Part shown: piece by piece, positions 27,740 to 36,917 of the stretch
Layout: every line of letters begins with the position of its first letter
Numbering within the stretch: position 1 is the first letter of the stretch
Assembly: GCF_900094575.1 (NCBI RefSeq)
Contig: NZ_FMAE01000003.1
Location: forward strand, 248,001 to 312,000
From: Bradyrhizobium yuanmingense
GTDB lineage: Bacteria; Pseudomonadota; Alphaproteobacteria; Rhizobiales; Xanthobacteraceae
Length of the DNA stretch: 64,000 nucleotides
Reading direction: 5' to 3'
Made by a program: the position numbers and the translations under genes
The notes under the pieces: model-generated
What the model saw: only the letters and a program-made list of their open reading frames with translations
Databases searched by the model: none
Told to the model about the DNA's origin: nothing

Positions 27740-30505
27740 TTACAGCGTCTTCAGATACTCGATCAGGTCGTAGCGTTCGGCGTCGTCCTTGAACATGCGG
27801 CCGATGACGCCGGGGCGCTTCGACTCACCGTCCTTGCGCTCGAAGGAATGGCCGAGCACGCTGTTGCCCTGGATCGGCTTGCCGTCGGAGCCGGTCGCGG
27901 AGAACTCCGTTTCACCGGTCTTGCAGCGCTCGTCGGCGGCGACTGCGAAACCGACGGTGTCGGGGTCGTAGTCGCGGCGGCCCATGCAGAATTTTTGCGG
28001 ACGCTCGTTCTGCGGCTTCAGCAGCCAGTACAGCGAAGGCACCGAGCCGTTGTGCAGGTAAGGCGCAGTGGCCCAGATGCCGTTCAAGGGCCGCGCGCGA
28101 TAGCGCGGATCGGGCGCCGGATTGAGACAGTTCTTGCGCGCCATATTCCACATTTGCGCCCGTTCGGCCTCCGGGATCTTCTCGTCGTCCATCCATTTGC
28201 GGGCGACGAGATCGACCACCGTCATGAGCCCGAGTGCATAGACCATCTCGTTGGGCGATTTGCTGGCGGTCGGGATCTCGCACTGCCACCACGTCTGCAG
28301 GTCAGCCGTGTTGACTTTCAGAAAGCCGGGCACGTCGACGGTCCGCTTGCTGAGAACGAGGGACTGCTCGGGATCGGTCTTGATCTCGTCGAGCGGGATC
28401 GTCACCGCATTCAGCACCTTGCTGTCGCCGCTCGGCTCCCAGCGCTTCGACGACCAGAAGGCCGGGGTGTTGATGTCAGGCAGATGGCATCCGGAGCACA
28501 TCTCCGCGTAGATGGCGCGGCCGCGTTCGACCCGATCGGGCTTCAGCTTCCAAGCATCGCCGAGGATGTGCGAGGGCCATTTCGGTGCGAGCAGACCGCC
28601 GAACTTCGGACCATCAGCCGCCTTGAATGGATCGGGGCCTCTCAGCATGTCCTCGATCCAGCCGAGCGTCCTGATGTTCACCGAGGAGCGCCACAGCCTG
28701 TCCTGCGGATAGGCATCGGACAAATTGAGCAGCGCCGTCACGCCGAGGGCTTCGCCGGCGTTGCGGATCAGCGGCTGCTCGATCGAGGCGTCGTATTGGG
28801 CGAACTTGAACCAGGGCACCCTCCAGATCGCGGGATAGCTGACCGGCGCGTCCTGAGCGTGCAGGTTCTTCTCGAATCCCTTGACCCCGCTCATTGCGAG
28901 GTCCTGCGAAAACACCTGGTTGCCGATGCGGTTGAGGGCATCGAGCCGGCCGAACCCTTCCTCGGTGTCCTGCTGCTGCTTGCCGTCCCAAGTCGTCTTG
29001 CCTTCGATCGTTTTCTCGTAGGTCTTGGCCCAGTCGATCAGGAAGCTGCCGATCGTGCTCAGCTTCTGCTTGAGCGCGGCGCGGTCCGCCTTGCTGGCGT
29101 CGGGGCCGAGCACGCGATCGGCGAAACGCTGGAAGCGGAACGGGACGTACAGCGTGTAGGCGATCGACAGGCCGGTCGCGAGCTCGAGCTTCTTCAGGTC
29201 GGTCATCGCCGGGCCGCCGTCGAAACGGACGTCGATGCCCTGGTAATGGATCTGGCCGGTATGACAGGCGGCGCAGGTCAGTCCGATCATGTCGTCCTCG
29301 CGGCGGCTCGTCGCGGGATCGACCACGCCGGTCATGCGCGCGAAGCCGACCGGCAGGCCGTCAACGTTCTCCGCCGGCGTCCAGCGCGTCGACCAGTCCG
29401 ACGCTTGCGTGGTCTCGTAGACATTGGCGTAGCCGAAGCGGCGCAGCGTCGCCGTGTCGGTCTGGATCGTCTGCGGGCTCGGGATGAAGCCGAAGCGTTC
29501 GAGATAGGCGCTGTCCTTGATCAGGCCCGGTTTGGAGAACAGGTGGAGCTGCGGCTGCTCCAGCGCCACGAACCACTCATAGGGCACCGGGAACGTCGCG
29601 GTGCCCTGGCTGGCGTGGTGGAACCAATGTCGGTCCTTGAGCGACCAGTTTTGCTCGAGCCAATAGGCAGCCTTGGTTTCGGGCATCGCCGGCAGGGGCG
29701 GCGGCAGGAGATTCACCAGCACGCCCTTCTGCGGCAGCATGGCACGAACCTGGTTGGGGAATTCGGCGACCGCGACCAGGGCGACGAGGCCGAGGCCGAT
29801 GACGAACGCCGTGAGCGCGACCGCCCAGCGAAAGCGGAGCTGGCAGGACGACAGCAGCGGCTGCGATACGATCCGCTGATTGATGCGGTCGGGGAATTGG
29901 CGCTGTTCGAACAGCGTGCGCACGTCGGCCACGCTGAGATAGCGCTCTTCACCCTGCTTGCCCTTGCCGATGATCTTCAAAAGGATGGGCCATTCGAACT
30001 TCATCAGCAGCGGGTAGTACCAGCGAGCGGCGCTGCCGGCGCGCTCGAGGTTGTCACGCATGAAGGTCTTGATTTCCGCGGCGTTGAGGCCGGGCTCGCT
30101 GCTGCCGGTGTTCGGGTCGGTGTAGTTCCGGCCGAAGCTCGCGAGCCGCGCGATCTCGTCCTCGTCGATCTTGCCGTCGACGCCGAGGATGCGCGAGCCG
30201 GCGCCGCGCTTGTCCAGCGGGCCGCCGCGCAGCGCGTCGAGCTGCGCGCCCGAAAAGATGCTCTTCAGAATGTGCTTGACGCCGTTGGCGATCATCGCGA
30301 CGCCGCGGACCTGGATGCGGGCCGAGACCTTCTTCAGCCCCGTCTCACCGGTCGCATTGGCGATGGTCTGCGACAGCGTGTTGAGCGGGACGGTGCCGCC
30401 CTCGACGAAGCCTTCGCCGACGAGGCCGCGCAGGAACGGGCAGGGATTGTTCGGCGAGACTGGAATCGAGGGATCGAGGGGCGGCTTCGAAGCGGGGTGA
30501 TGCAT
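27740..30505 (-). CDS. Membrane-anchored di-heme cytochrome c peroxidase / RoxA-like protein with an unusual N-terminal half (921 aa)
   Basis: The C-terminal ~670 residues form a periplasmic di-heme c-type enzyme with two heme sites, CAACH at 411-415 and CSGCH at 670-674, and a size and layout like bacterial di-heme peroxidases and the RoxA group. A single membrane helix is at about 227-247, with Arg before it predicting an N-in topology. Before that lie ~220 residues with a PCPF motif (Cys22), an EF-hand-like DGKIDEDEI loop at about 110-118 and an EWPILLKI...VRTLFEQ segment (171-200) reminiscent of heme-thiolate/caleosin-type peroxygenases. Start 30503-30505 gives MHHPASKPPL. The C-terminal call is firm; the N-terminal similarity is tentative. 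Confidence 0.85.
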   Translation of the reverse strand: MHHPASKPPLDPSIPVSPNNPCPFLRGLVGEGFVEGGTVPLNTLSQTIANATGETGLKKVSARIQVRGVAMIANGVKHILKSIFSGAQLDALRGGPLDKRGAGSRILGVDGKIDEDEIARLASFGRNYTDPNTGSSEPGLNAAEIKTFMRDNLERAGSAARWYYPLLMKFEWPILLKIIGKGKQGEERYLSVADVRTLFEQRQFPDRINQRIVSQPLLSSCQLRFRWAVALTAFVIGLGLVALVAVAEFPNQVRAMLPQKGVLVNLLPPPLPAMPETKAAYWLEQNWSLKDRHWFHHASQGTATFPVPYEWFVALEQPQLHLFSKPGLIKDSAYLERFGFIPSPQTIQTDTATLRRFGYANVYETTQASDWSTRWTPAENVDGLPVGFARMTGVVDPATSRREDDMIGLTCAACHTGQIHYQGIDVRFDGGPAMTDLKKLELATGLSIAYTLYVPFRFQRFADRVLGPDASKADRAALKQKLSTIGSFLIDWAKTYEKTIEGKTTWDGKQQQDTEEGFGRLDALNRIGNQVFSQDLAMSGVKGFEKNLHAQDAPVSYPAIWRVPWFKFAQYDASIEQPLIRNAGEALGVTALLNLSDAYPQDRLWRSSVNIRTLGWIEDMLRGPDPFKAADGPKFGGLLAPKWPSHILGDAWKLKPDRVERGRAIYAEMCSGCHLPDINTPAFWSSKRWEPSGDSKVLNAVTIPLDEIKTDPEQSLVLSKRTVDVPGFLKVNTADLQTWWQCEIPTASKSPNEMVYALGLMTVVDLVARKWMDDEKIPEAERAQMWNMARKNCLNPAPDPRYRARPLNGIWATAPYLHNGSVPSLYWLLKPQNERPQKFCMGRRDYDPDTVGFAVAADERCKTGETEFSATGSDGKPIQGNSVLGHSFERKDGESKRPGVIGRMFKDDAERYDLIEYLKTL

Positions 30506-30689
30506 GGCCCAAATCCTGAAAGCAGCGAATCTTGAAAAAGCAGGCGCGCTGTTAGAGCGCGGAAAGTCCCAACAAACCGACAGCACGATATACTACTTCA
30601 GCGTGTGACGAGTGTGGCCCATTTCACTGTCGTGTCAACAACGAGCAGGCGGTCGCACCGGAACCACGTCGGGCCTGCGGCCCTTTCGC

Positions 30690-32486
30690 TCAGGATTCTG
30701 CGGCCCGTTTCACGTCGCTCTGCACCAGCGTCAGCTTGCCGAGCGGCACGCCGGCCTTCAGCAGCCCCTCGCGATAATGAGCGATGTCCTCGGGCCGCTT
30801 CCAGTGGAAGTTGCGCAAGTGCCTGTCGACATTCAGCGTTGGATAATTTGCCATCAGCACGCGGGCAGCTTCGCTGGCCTCGTCGCTTCGCCCGAGCTGC
30901 GCCAACGCCGCAGCGCGGATCGCCAGCGCCTGCATGTGATTCGGGTTGATGTAGAGCTGCTCTCGCGCCCATGACAGCGTCGCGTCATATTGGCGCAGAA
31001 GGTAATGACTGAACGCGTTCAGCGCCGCCCATTGATAGCGCGGGTCGCTGTTGTCGCGTTGCGCGGCCATCGAGAACAGCTCGATCGCCTCGCGGTGCTC
31101 GCCGATCATGAAATGGCAGATGCCGAGCACGCCGCGCGCGCCATTGTCGTAAGGGTTGAGCGCGACTGCGCGCTTGGCGGCGTCCATTGCTGCCTCGTGA
31201 TGACCCTCCAACGCGTGCGCCCAAGTCAGGATCGAGAACGCAAAGGAGGAGCGCGGATCCAGCCGGACGCTGGTTTCGGCGAGGCTCATCGCCTCGGCCC
31301 ACATCTCGCGCGTGCCCTTGACCCAGCCGAACTGAATGCTCTGGATCTGGATCGTGGCGAGATAGGCATGCGCGATCGACAGCTTGGGATCGAGCCCGAT
31401 GGCCTCGCGGAATAGGTCGACCGCGACGGCCAGATCTTCCTTGGTTTGCCGATAGTAATGCGACAGCCCCTTGAGGAAGCGGTCCCAGGCGGTGACGTCG
31501 GTCGAGAGCCGCGCCGGCGCCGAGGCCTCGGCACGGACGATCTCGGTGGCGATGGCGGCGGACAAATTGGTGGTGATCTCGTCCTGCATCGCGAACAAAT
31601 CGCCGATGTCGCGGTCGTAGCGGCCGGTCCAGAGCTGCTCGCCGGTCTCCGGCGCGATCAGCTCGGCGGTGACGCGGATCTTGGCGCCGGCGCGCCGCAC
31701 CGAGCCCTGGATCAGATAGGTGGCGTCGATCTCGCGCGCGATCAGCCGGGTGCCCACGTTCTTGCCCTTGAAGGCGAATGTCGAGTTGCGGCTCAGCACC
31801 CGATAGAAGGATTGCAGCGACAGCGCGTGGATCAGGTCCTCGGTGAGGCCGTCGGAGAAATATTCGTCCTGGGCGTCGCTGAGATTGGCGAAGGGCAGCA
31901 CGCCGACGATGGCCGTGCGGTACTGCTGCGACAGCGCCGAGGCCTCACGGAGCTCGGGGGCAAGCGCCGGCGCGCCCTCGGGCGTCCAGGTAAAGACCCC
32001 GATCGCATCCTTGATGTTCTTGAAGCGATGGTTGCCGGCATCGGTCAGCGGCACGGCGAGATGCTTGCCCGCCTCCCGGTAGGCCTTGGCCGAGATCGCG
32101 AAGCCGCCGGGGCTCGCCACCGATTCCAGGCGGACGGCGATGTTGACATCGTCGCCGAAGACTTCGTCCTCGTCGGCGATGACGTCGCCCATGTGGATGC
32201 CGAGCCGGAACTGCATGGCGCGGTCGGCCGGCAGATGGCGGTTGCGTTCGGCCATCAGCGTCTGCATCGCGATCGCCGCCTCGGCGGCGCCGACGATCGA
32301 GGCGAATTCCAGCAGGAAGCCGTCGCCGGTGTTCTTCACGACGCGGCCGCCGTGATTGAGGATGATCGGATGGATCGCGGCACGATGGGCCTTGAAGGCG
32401 GCATGGGTGCCGGCCTCGTCGCTGCCCATCATGCGCGAATAGCCGGCGACATCGGCGCAGACGATGGCGGCCAGACGTCTTTCCAT
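30690..32486 (-). CDS. Class III adenylate cyclase with TolB-like region and TPR repeats (598 aa)
   Basis: N-terminal cyclase domain begins immediately (ERRLAAIVCADVAGYSRMM, first metal Asp at residue 11; later NTGDGFLLEF and FGDDVNIAVRLES). A TolB-N-like module (about 215-330, VGVLPFANLSDAQDEYFSDGLTEDL) and tetratricopeptide-type helices to the C-terminus follow. This architecture is highly repeated in Bradyrhizobium genomes. It would make cAMP in response to unknown protein contacts via the TPRs. The ATG at 32484-32486 follows GAGGAT. It stands alone on the minus strand. Confidence 0.92.
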   Translation of the reverse strand: MERRLAAIVCADVAGYSRMMGSDEAGTHAAFKAHRAAIHPIILNHGGRVVKNTGDGFLLEFASIVGAAEAAIAMQTLMAERNRHLPADRAMQFRLGIHMGDVIADEDEVFGDDVNIAVRLESVASPGGFAISAKAYREAGKHLAVPLTDAGNHRFKNIKDAIGVFTWTPEGAPALAPELREASALSQQYRTAIVGVLPFANLSDAQDEYFSDGLTEDLIHALSLQSFYRVLSRNSTFAFKGKNVGTRLIAREIDATYLIQGSVRRAGAKIRVTAELIAPETGEQLWTGRYDRDIGDLFAMQDEITTNLSAAIATEIVRAEASAPARLSTDVTAWDRFLKGLSHYYRQTKEDLAVAVDLFREAIGLDPKLSIAHAYLATIQIQSIQFGWVKGTREMWAEAMSLAETSVRLDPRSSFAFSILTWAHALEGHHEAAMDAAKRAVALNPYDNGARGVLGICHFMIGEHREAIELFSMAAQRDNSDPRYQWAALNAFSHYLLRQYDATLSWAREQLYINPNHMQALAIRAAALAQLGRSDEASEAARVLMANYPTLNVDRHLRNFHWKRPEDIAHYREGLLKAGVPLGKLTLVQSDVKRAAES

Positions 32487-32707
32487 ATCCTCAAAGCTCC
32501 AAGGGACCAGATGACCGGCCACAGCGTGGCGGTTGCCGCGAATCCCGCATTTCAAGAACCCCACCTTTATAGAGCAGATGCGCCGCAGCGGAAGCATGAT
32601 CCGCATTGCAAATTCGAGGTAAATCCTGCGCAATCCCGGCGGTGGACGGGAACGGGCGAACCGACTAAGCGGAACCAGAACCGCCAGGACGGCAGCGGAG
32701 GACCTTC

Positions 32708-33340
32708 ATGCTGGGCATTCACGAGATCGGGCTTTTCATCCTCTCGGGCGTGGTGCTCAACATCACGCCGGGGCCGGATTCGGTCTATGTGATCGGCCGC
32801 AGCATGCAGATGGGCTGGCGGGGGGGAGCCGCTGCCGCCCTGGGCATCAGTTGCGGCTGCTTCGTCCATGTCGCGGGCGCGGCGATCGGGCTTTCGGCTC
32901 TGCTGATGGCCTCGTCCACGGCCTTTTCGATCCTGAAGCTGGTCGGCGCAGCTTATCTCGTCGTGACCGGTCTCCAGATGCTGTGGTCGCGCCCGGCGCT
33001 GGCTGCAAGCATCGACGAGCCGGCGCGGAGCTCATTGCAGCGGGTCTTCCTCCAGGGTGTCTTCACCAACGCGCTCAATCCCAAGGTCGCGCTGTTCTTC
33101 CTCGCCTTTCTGCCGCAATTCGTCGCAGCCGATGCCCCGCACAAGCCGCTCGCCTTCCTGACGCTCGGCCTGATCTTCATCTTTACGGGGACACTGTGGT
33201 GCCTGGTGCTGGCGGCGTTCGCCGCCAGAGCCGCCTACCGGCTGCGCAAGTCCGAGGGCGCGATCGCCTGGGTCAACCGCGCGCTCGGCGGCCTCTTCAT
33301 CTATCTCGGCATCCGCGTCGCCATGCTGGAGACACGGTAG
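32708..33340 (+). CDS. LysE/RhtB-family amino-acid exporter (210 aa)
   Basis: Six-helix membrane protein with the family N-terminus: GPDSVYVIGRSMQMGWRGG after the first helix and the NPKVALFFLAFLPQF block mid-protein. Exports amino acids such as threonine or homoserine lactone; substrate not readable. GGAGGACCTTC sits before the ATG at 32708. A GFA-family gene follows 55 bases later. Confidence 0.93.
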   Translation: MLGIHEIGLFILSGVVLNITPGPDSVYVIGRSMQMGWRGGAAAALGISCGCFVHVAGAAIGLSALLMASSTAFSILKLVGAAYLVVTGLQMLWSRPALAASIDEPARSSLQRVFLQGVFTNALNPKVALFFLAFLPQFVAADAPHKPLAFLTLGLIFIFTGTLWCLVLAAFAARAAYRLRKSEGAIAWVNRALGGLFIYLGIRVAMLETR

Positions 33341-33394
33341 CTCCTTCTAGTGAATGAGAAGCGGTCCGATCGAGGCTGCGCTCGGGAGGTTTCG

Positions 33395-33805
33395 ATGATC
33401 CGTGGAAGCTGTCTGTGTGGCACCGTGCGGTTCGAGATCGAGAAGGTGCGCGCGCTGACGCACTGCCATTGCGTCAATTGCCGCAAGCTGAGCGGCGCGG
33501 CCTTCGCCACCTACGCGCATGTCGATGCCGACAAGTTTCGCTTCGTGGCGGGCGAGGACATGACGGCATCTTACGAATCCTCGCCGGGCAGTATCCGCTA
33601 TCGTTGCAGGACCTGCGGCTGCCCGACGCCGGGCAAGGCGAGCTATCTCCCGACCGTCAGCATTCCCGCTGGCCTGCTCGATGACGACCCGGAAGTCCGG
33701 CCTCGCCTCCACGTTTTCACCTCGTCGCGCGCGTCGTGGTGGACAATCCAGGACGACCTGCCCCAGCACGAAAAATGGGTGCCGGGCTACGGGCCGAAAT
33801 CGTAA
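33395..33805 (+). CDS. GFA-family (glutathione-dependent formaldehyde-activating/CENP-V fold) protein (136 aa)
   Basis: Zinc-binding Cys pattern typical of the family: C6 and C8 (CLCG), C24, C26 and C29 (CHCVNC), and C71, C74, C76 (CRTCGC). These enzymes or domains bind zinc and sometimes glutathione adducts; most members have no assigned substrate. ATG at 33395 has GGGAGG upstream. It converges with the TauE gene with a five-base gap. Confidence 0.93.
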   Translation: MIRGSCLCGTVRFEIEKVRALTHCHCVNCRKLSGAAFATYAHVDADKFRFVAGEDMTASYESSPGSIRYRCRTCGCPTPGKASYLPTVSIPAGLLDDDPEVRPRLHVFTSSRASWWTIQDDLPQHEKWVPGYGPKS

Positions 33806-33810
33806 GGCGC

Positions 33811-34563
33811 TTAAGCGAATTCCTTCGCCAGCGCGCTGCCGGCGAGGTAAAGGCCGAGCAGGATCATCGCGATCAGGAACCAGCGGCGAAACGCCTCCGC
33901 CGGCATCCGCGCCCGCACCGATTGGCCGATGAACATGCCGGCAAAGGCCATGGCGAGTCCGATCGCGCCCGGCACGACATTGGCGGGCGTGAGCAATCCG
34001 ACCGCGGTCAGGTTGAAGGCGAGCGCCAGCGTTGCGGTGGTGAAAAACACCCCGAGCGCCTGCACCAGCTCGTCCTTCTCCATGCCGATCGCCTGCATGA
34101 ACGGCATCGACGGGATCACCTGCACGCCTGTTGAGGCCGAAATCACCCCGGTGATGACGCCGACCACGCCGCCGACCCATTTCTCGTTCTCGGGCGCGAC
34201 GCGGAAGTGGAACTTGTTCAGTCCGATCACGGCGTAGACGACGAGCAGGGCGCCCAGCACGATCGTGCCGTAGCGCGCATGCGGCCCGGTCAGCGCGCCG
34301 GCATTGAGCCAGCAGCCGACCACGGTGCCGATCATCAGCGGCCACAGCCGCCGCAGGATGTCGCGCAAATGCGGGCCGACGAAGGTCTGCCAGATGTTGG
34401 TGACGATGGCGGGAACGATGACGATGGCGATGGCGCGGCTCGGCGCCATGCTCACGGCGAGCAGGCCCATCGACACCGTCGGCAGGCCGAGCCCGACCAC
34501 GCCCTTGACGAATCCGGCGAGCAGGAACACGGCGGCGATGAGGATGAGCAGCGGGTCGATCAT
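33811..34563 (-). CDS. TauE/SafE-family sulfite/organosulfur exporter (250 aa)
   Basis: Membrane protein of about eight helices with the family's first-helix VKGVVGLGLPTVSMGLL motif repeated in pseudo-symmetric form after about residue 130 (ITGVISASTGVQVIPSMPFMQ). Thought to move sulfite, sulfoacetate or related anions out of the cell. Start at 34561-34563. It is divergent from a LysR gene 90 bases away, a classical regulator-target pair. Confidence 0.92.
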   Translation of the reverse strand: MIDPLLILIAAVFLLAGFVKGVVGLGLPTVSMGLLAVSMAPSRAIAIVIVPAIVTNIWQTFVGPHLRDILRRLWPLMIGTVVGCWLNAGALTGPHARYGTIVLGALLVVYAVIGLNKFHFRVAPENEKWVGGVVGVITGVISASTGVQVIPSMPFMQAIGMEKDELVQALGVFFTTATLALAFNLTAVGLLTPANVVPGAIGLAMAFAGMFIGQSVRARMPAEAFRRWFLIAMILLGLYLAGSALAKEFA

Positions 34564-34653
34564 GCCAGCACATTGACCGAAGCCGCGCCGGCGCACAATC
34601 TGGAGGTTACGGAGAGAGCCTTCGGCTTCAACGAAGGCTCAAGGAGACATCGC

Positions 34654-35544
34654 ATGCGCTTCGACCTGGTCGATCTCCAGCTCTTCATCGCGGTCGCCGA
34701 CCAGCGCAGCATCACCCGCGGCGCGGAGCGCTCGCACCTCGCGCTGGCCTCGGCCAGCGCGCGCATCAAAGGGCTCGAGGATGCGCTCGGCGTCGCGCTG
34801 CTCAAGCGCGGCCGCCGCGGCGTCGAGTTGACCGCGGCCGGCGAGAGCCTGCTCGATCATGCCAGGCTCGTGATCCATCAGATCGACGCCATGCGCGGCG
34901 ATCTCGCCGGCTTTGCCAGCGGCGTGCGCGCCAGCGTGCATTTCCTCGCCAACACGTCGGGCCTGTCGGAGCATCTGCCGAAAGCGCTCGCCGGTTTCCT
35001 GCGCCAGCATCGCGACGTCGCCGTCGACATCGAGGAGCGCGAGAGCACCGATATCGCGGCGGCGATCACCGCAGGCGCCGCCGATCTCGGCTTCGCCGCC
35101 GAGCACGCGCTGCCCGACCATATCGAACGCTTTCCCTTCAGCGAGGATCGCCTGACGCTGGTGACGTCGAAACGCGGCCCGTTCGCCGGCCGCCGCCAGA
35201 TCGACTTTCAGGAGGCAGGGGCTTGCGACTTCGTCGGGCTGACCAGCGCCACCGCGCTCCAGATGCACATCTCGAAGCACGCCGCGCGGCTCGGCATGCG
35301 GCCGCATTTCCGCGCGCGCCTGCGCGACTTCGACGCGATCTGCCAGATGGTCGCGGCCGATGTCGGCGTGGCGCTGGTGCCCGAAGCCGCCGCCCGCCGC
35401 TGCGCCAGGACCATGCCGCTCGCCATGATCCGCCTGCGCGATGCCTTCGCCAACCGCCGTCTCGTGATCTGCGCGCGCAGCTTCAAGGCGCTGCCAAGGC
35501 CGGCCAAGCTGCTGGTGGAGCATTTGCGAGCCGAGGCGGTGTGA
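34654..35544 (+). CDS. LysR-family transcriptional regulator (296 aa)
   Basis: Winged-helix DNA-binding domain at residues 1-60 (DLVDLQLFIAVADQRSITRGAERSHLA...), followed by a periplasmic-binding-protein-like effector domain (about 88-290). AAGGAG precedes the ATG at 34654. Divergent from the TauE/SafE exporter, so control of anion export is the leading hypothesis; LysR regulators commonly control their divergent neighbour. The effector is unknown. Confidence 0.93.
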   Translation: MRFDLVDLQLFIAVADQRSITRGAERSHLALASASARIKGLEDALGVALLKRGRRGVELTAAGESLLDHARLVIHQIDAMRGDLAGFASGVRASVHFLANTSGLSEHLPKALAGFLRQHRDVAVDIEERESTDIAAAITAGAADLGFAAEHALPDHIERFPFSEDRLTLVTSKRGPFAGRRQIDFQEAGACDFVGLTSATALQMHISKHAARLGMRPHFRARLRDFDAICQMVAADVGVALVPEAAARRCARTMPLAMIRLRDAFANRRLVICARSFKALPRPAKLLVEHLRAEAV

Positions 35545-35561
35545 GGACCTGTTACCCTCCC

Positions 35562-35740
35562 CTGGAGGGTCAGGACAATCGCAATTGAATTTTGCAGAGG
35601 TCGTCATGCCCGGGCTTGTCCCGGGCATCCACGTTCTTTGTGCCGCGTGGAAAGGCGTGGATGGCCGGGACAAGCCCGGCCATGACGCTGCCATAGCGGC
35701 ATCTCATATGCGATAGCCCTGCCCTCCAGGGGAGGGTAAG
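35562..35740. repeat. Nested intergenic repeats: GTCATGCCCGGG element inside a CCCTCCCCTGGAGGG element
   Basis: Outer arms TACCCTCCCCTGGAGGG and CCCTCCAGGGGAGGGTAAG at the two ends are interrupted by an inverted repeat of another family (GTCATGCCCGGGCTTGTCCC at about 35603 and the inverse ending GGCCATGACG near 35687). The outer family recurs at 44268-44452. Confidence 0.78.
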
Positions 35741-35797
35741 ACACCTACCTCGCCATCTCCGCTCCCGCGTCGGTGATGCAAGCCCTCCGCCCGCGCG

Positions 35798-36580
35798 CTA
35801 CTGGTTCAAAAGCTTCAACGCTGCCTCGTGCACCCGTGCGTCGCCGGCGGCGATGATGCGGCCGCCGCCTTGGGCCGGCTTGCCTTCCCAGGTGGTGACG
35901 ACGCCGCCGGCGCCGGTCACGATCGGAATCAGTGCCGCGATGTCATAGGGCTTCAGCTCGGTCTCGACCACGAGGTCGACGTGGCCCGCGGCAAGCATGC
36001 AATAGGAGTAGCAGTCGCCGCCATAGCGCGACAGCCGCGCGCTCTTCTCGATGTGGCCGAAGATGGCGCGGTCGCTCTCGTTCATCAGCAGCGGGCTGGT
36101 GGTGTAGGTCGTGGCCTCCGACAGCGAGGCGCAGCGGCGGACCTGGAGCCGGCGCTCGCCCGACGGCCCTTTATAATTGGCCGAACCGTTGTCGCCGGAA
36201 AAGCGCTCGCCGATGAAGGGCTGGTGCATCATGCCGAACACCGGCGTGCCCTTGTGCAACAGCGCGATCAGCGTGCCCCAAATCGGAAAGCCGCCGATGA
36301 AGGATTTGGTGCCGTCGATGGGGTCGAGCACCCAGACATAGTCGGCGTCCTCGCGCTCGTTGCCGAATTCCTCGCCGACGATGCCGTGCTGGGGGAAGTT
36401 GGCCTTGATCAGCCGCCGCATCACCGCCTCCGCGGCGCGGTCGGCCTCCGTCACGGGGTCGAAATCCTTGGTCTTGCTCTTGTCGTCGATCGACAGCGAG
36501 GTGCGGAAGAACGGCAGGATGGTTTCGCCGGAGGCGGTGGCGAGCCGACCGATGAAGGCGGAGAAGTCGATCACCGTCAC
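35798..36580 (-). CDS. hisN: Histidinol-phosphatase / inositol-monophosphatase-family enzyme (260 aa)
   Basis: Mg-dependent phosphatase of the inositol monophosphatase fold with GEEFG, WVLDPIDGTKSFIGG and a C-terminal GGDCYSYCMLAAGHVDLVVE metal block. The specific wording of the motifs (TKSFIGGFPIWGTLIAL) fits HisN, which dephosphorylates histidinol phosphate in histidine synthesis. It lies immediately upstream on the map of the MmgR-type sRNA, the family first noticed near inositol-monophosphatase genes. Substrate specificity is by homology only. Confidence 0.9.
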   Translation of the reverse strand: MTVIDFSAFIGRLATASGETILPFFRTSLSIDDKSKTKDFDPVTEADRAAEAVMRRLIKANFPQHGIVGEEFGNEREDADYVWVLDPIDGTKSFIGGFPIWGTLIALLHKGTPVFGMMHQPFIGERFSGDNGSANYKGPSGERRLQVRRCASLSEATTYTTSPLLMNESDRAIFGHIEKSARLSRYGGDCYSYCMLAAGHVDLVVETELKPYDIAALIPIVTGAGGVVTTWEGKPAQGGGRIIAAGDARVHEAALKLLNQ

Positions 36581-36882
36581 AGGCGAAATCCTCGAAGCGA
36601 AGTTGGAGAGCTTGCCTCCTGCCTAGCTCAATTCGACTGCCGCGTGCAGCGCTGTCTTGATGTTGCTCCCTGGTATTTTGGATGCCGGGGCGGGCTGCCC
36701 CATTCCAGTCATCTGCTGGCCAAATATCGATCATGGAGTTGAAATCTTAGTTCCGACCTTGCCTTGTTCGTATGCAAATGACTATCAACCCATTGAATTC
36801 CCTTATCAAAGAAACTGAATCTGGGTTTCCATAGAAGCAACTGAGCCATGTGCGATTTGCATGGGAAACCGCGCAAAAGCCC
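36581..36882. other. Intergenic region between hisN and the sRNA promoter
   Basis: About 300 bases, AT-richer than its surroundings from 36720 to 36850. It contains the hisN upstream region. I see no open frame or clear RNA in it, and no known repeat. Confidence 0.4.
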
Positions 36883-36911
36883 TTGCACTTTGTGCGGCGC
36901 GGTCGCATATT
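36883..36911 (+). promoter_or_regulatory. Sigma70-like promoter of the MmgR-type sRNA
   Basis: TTGCAC (36883-36888), 17-base spacer, CATATT (36906-36911). The expected start is near 36918, which yields a transcript that ends at the strong terminator described in the next entry. Confidence 0.6.
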
Positions 36912-36917
36912 GTTGCG

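Noticed and set aside
27659..30535. Very long plus-strand open frame opposite the di-heme peroxidase
   Set aside because: It mirrors the codon pattern of the real minus-strand gene in GC-rich DNA and shows no family motifs, while the minus strand has heme motifs and a membrane helix.
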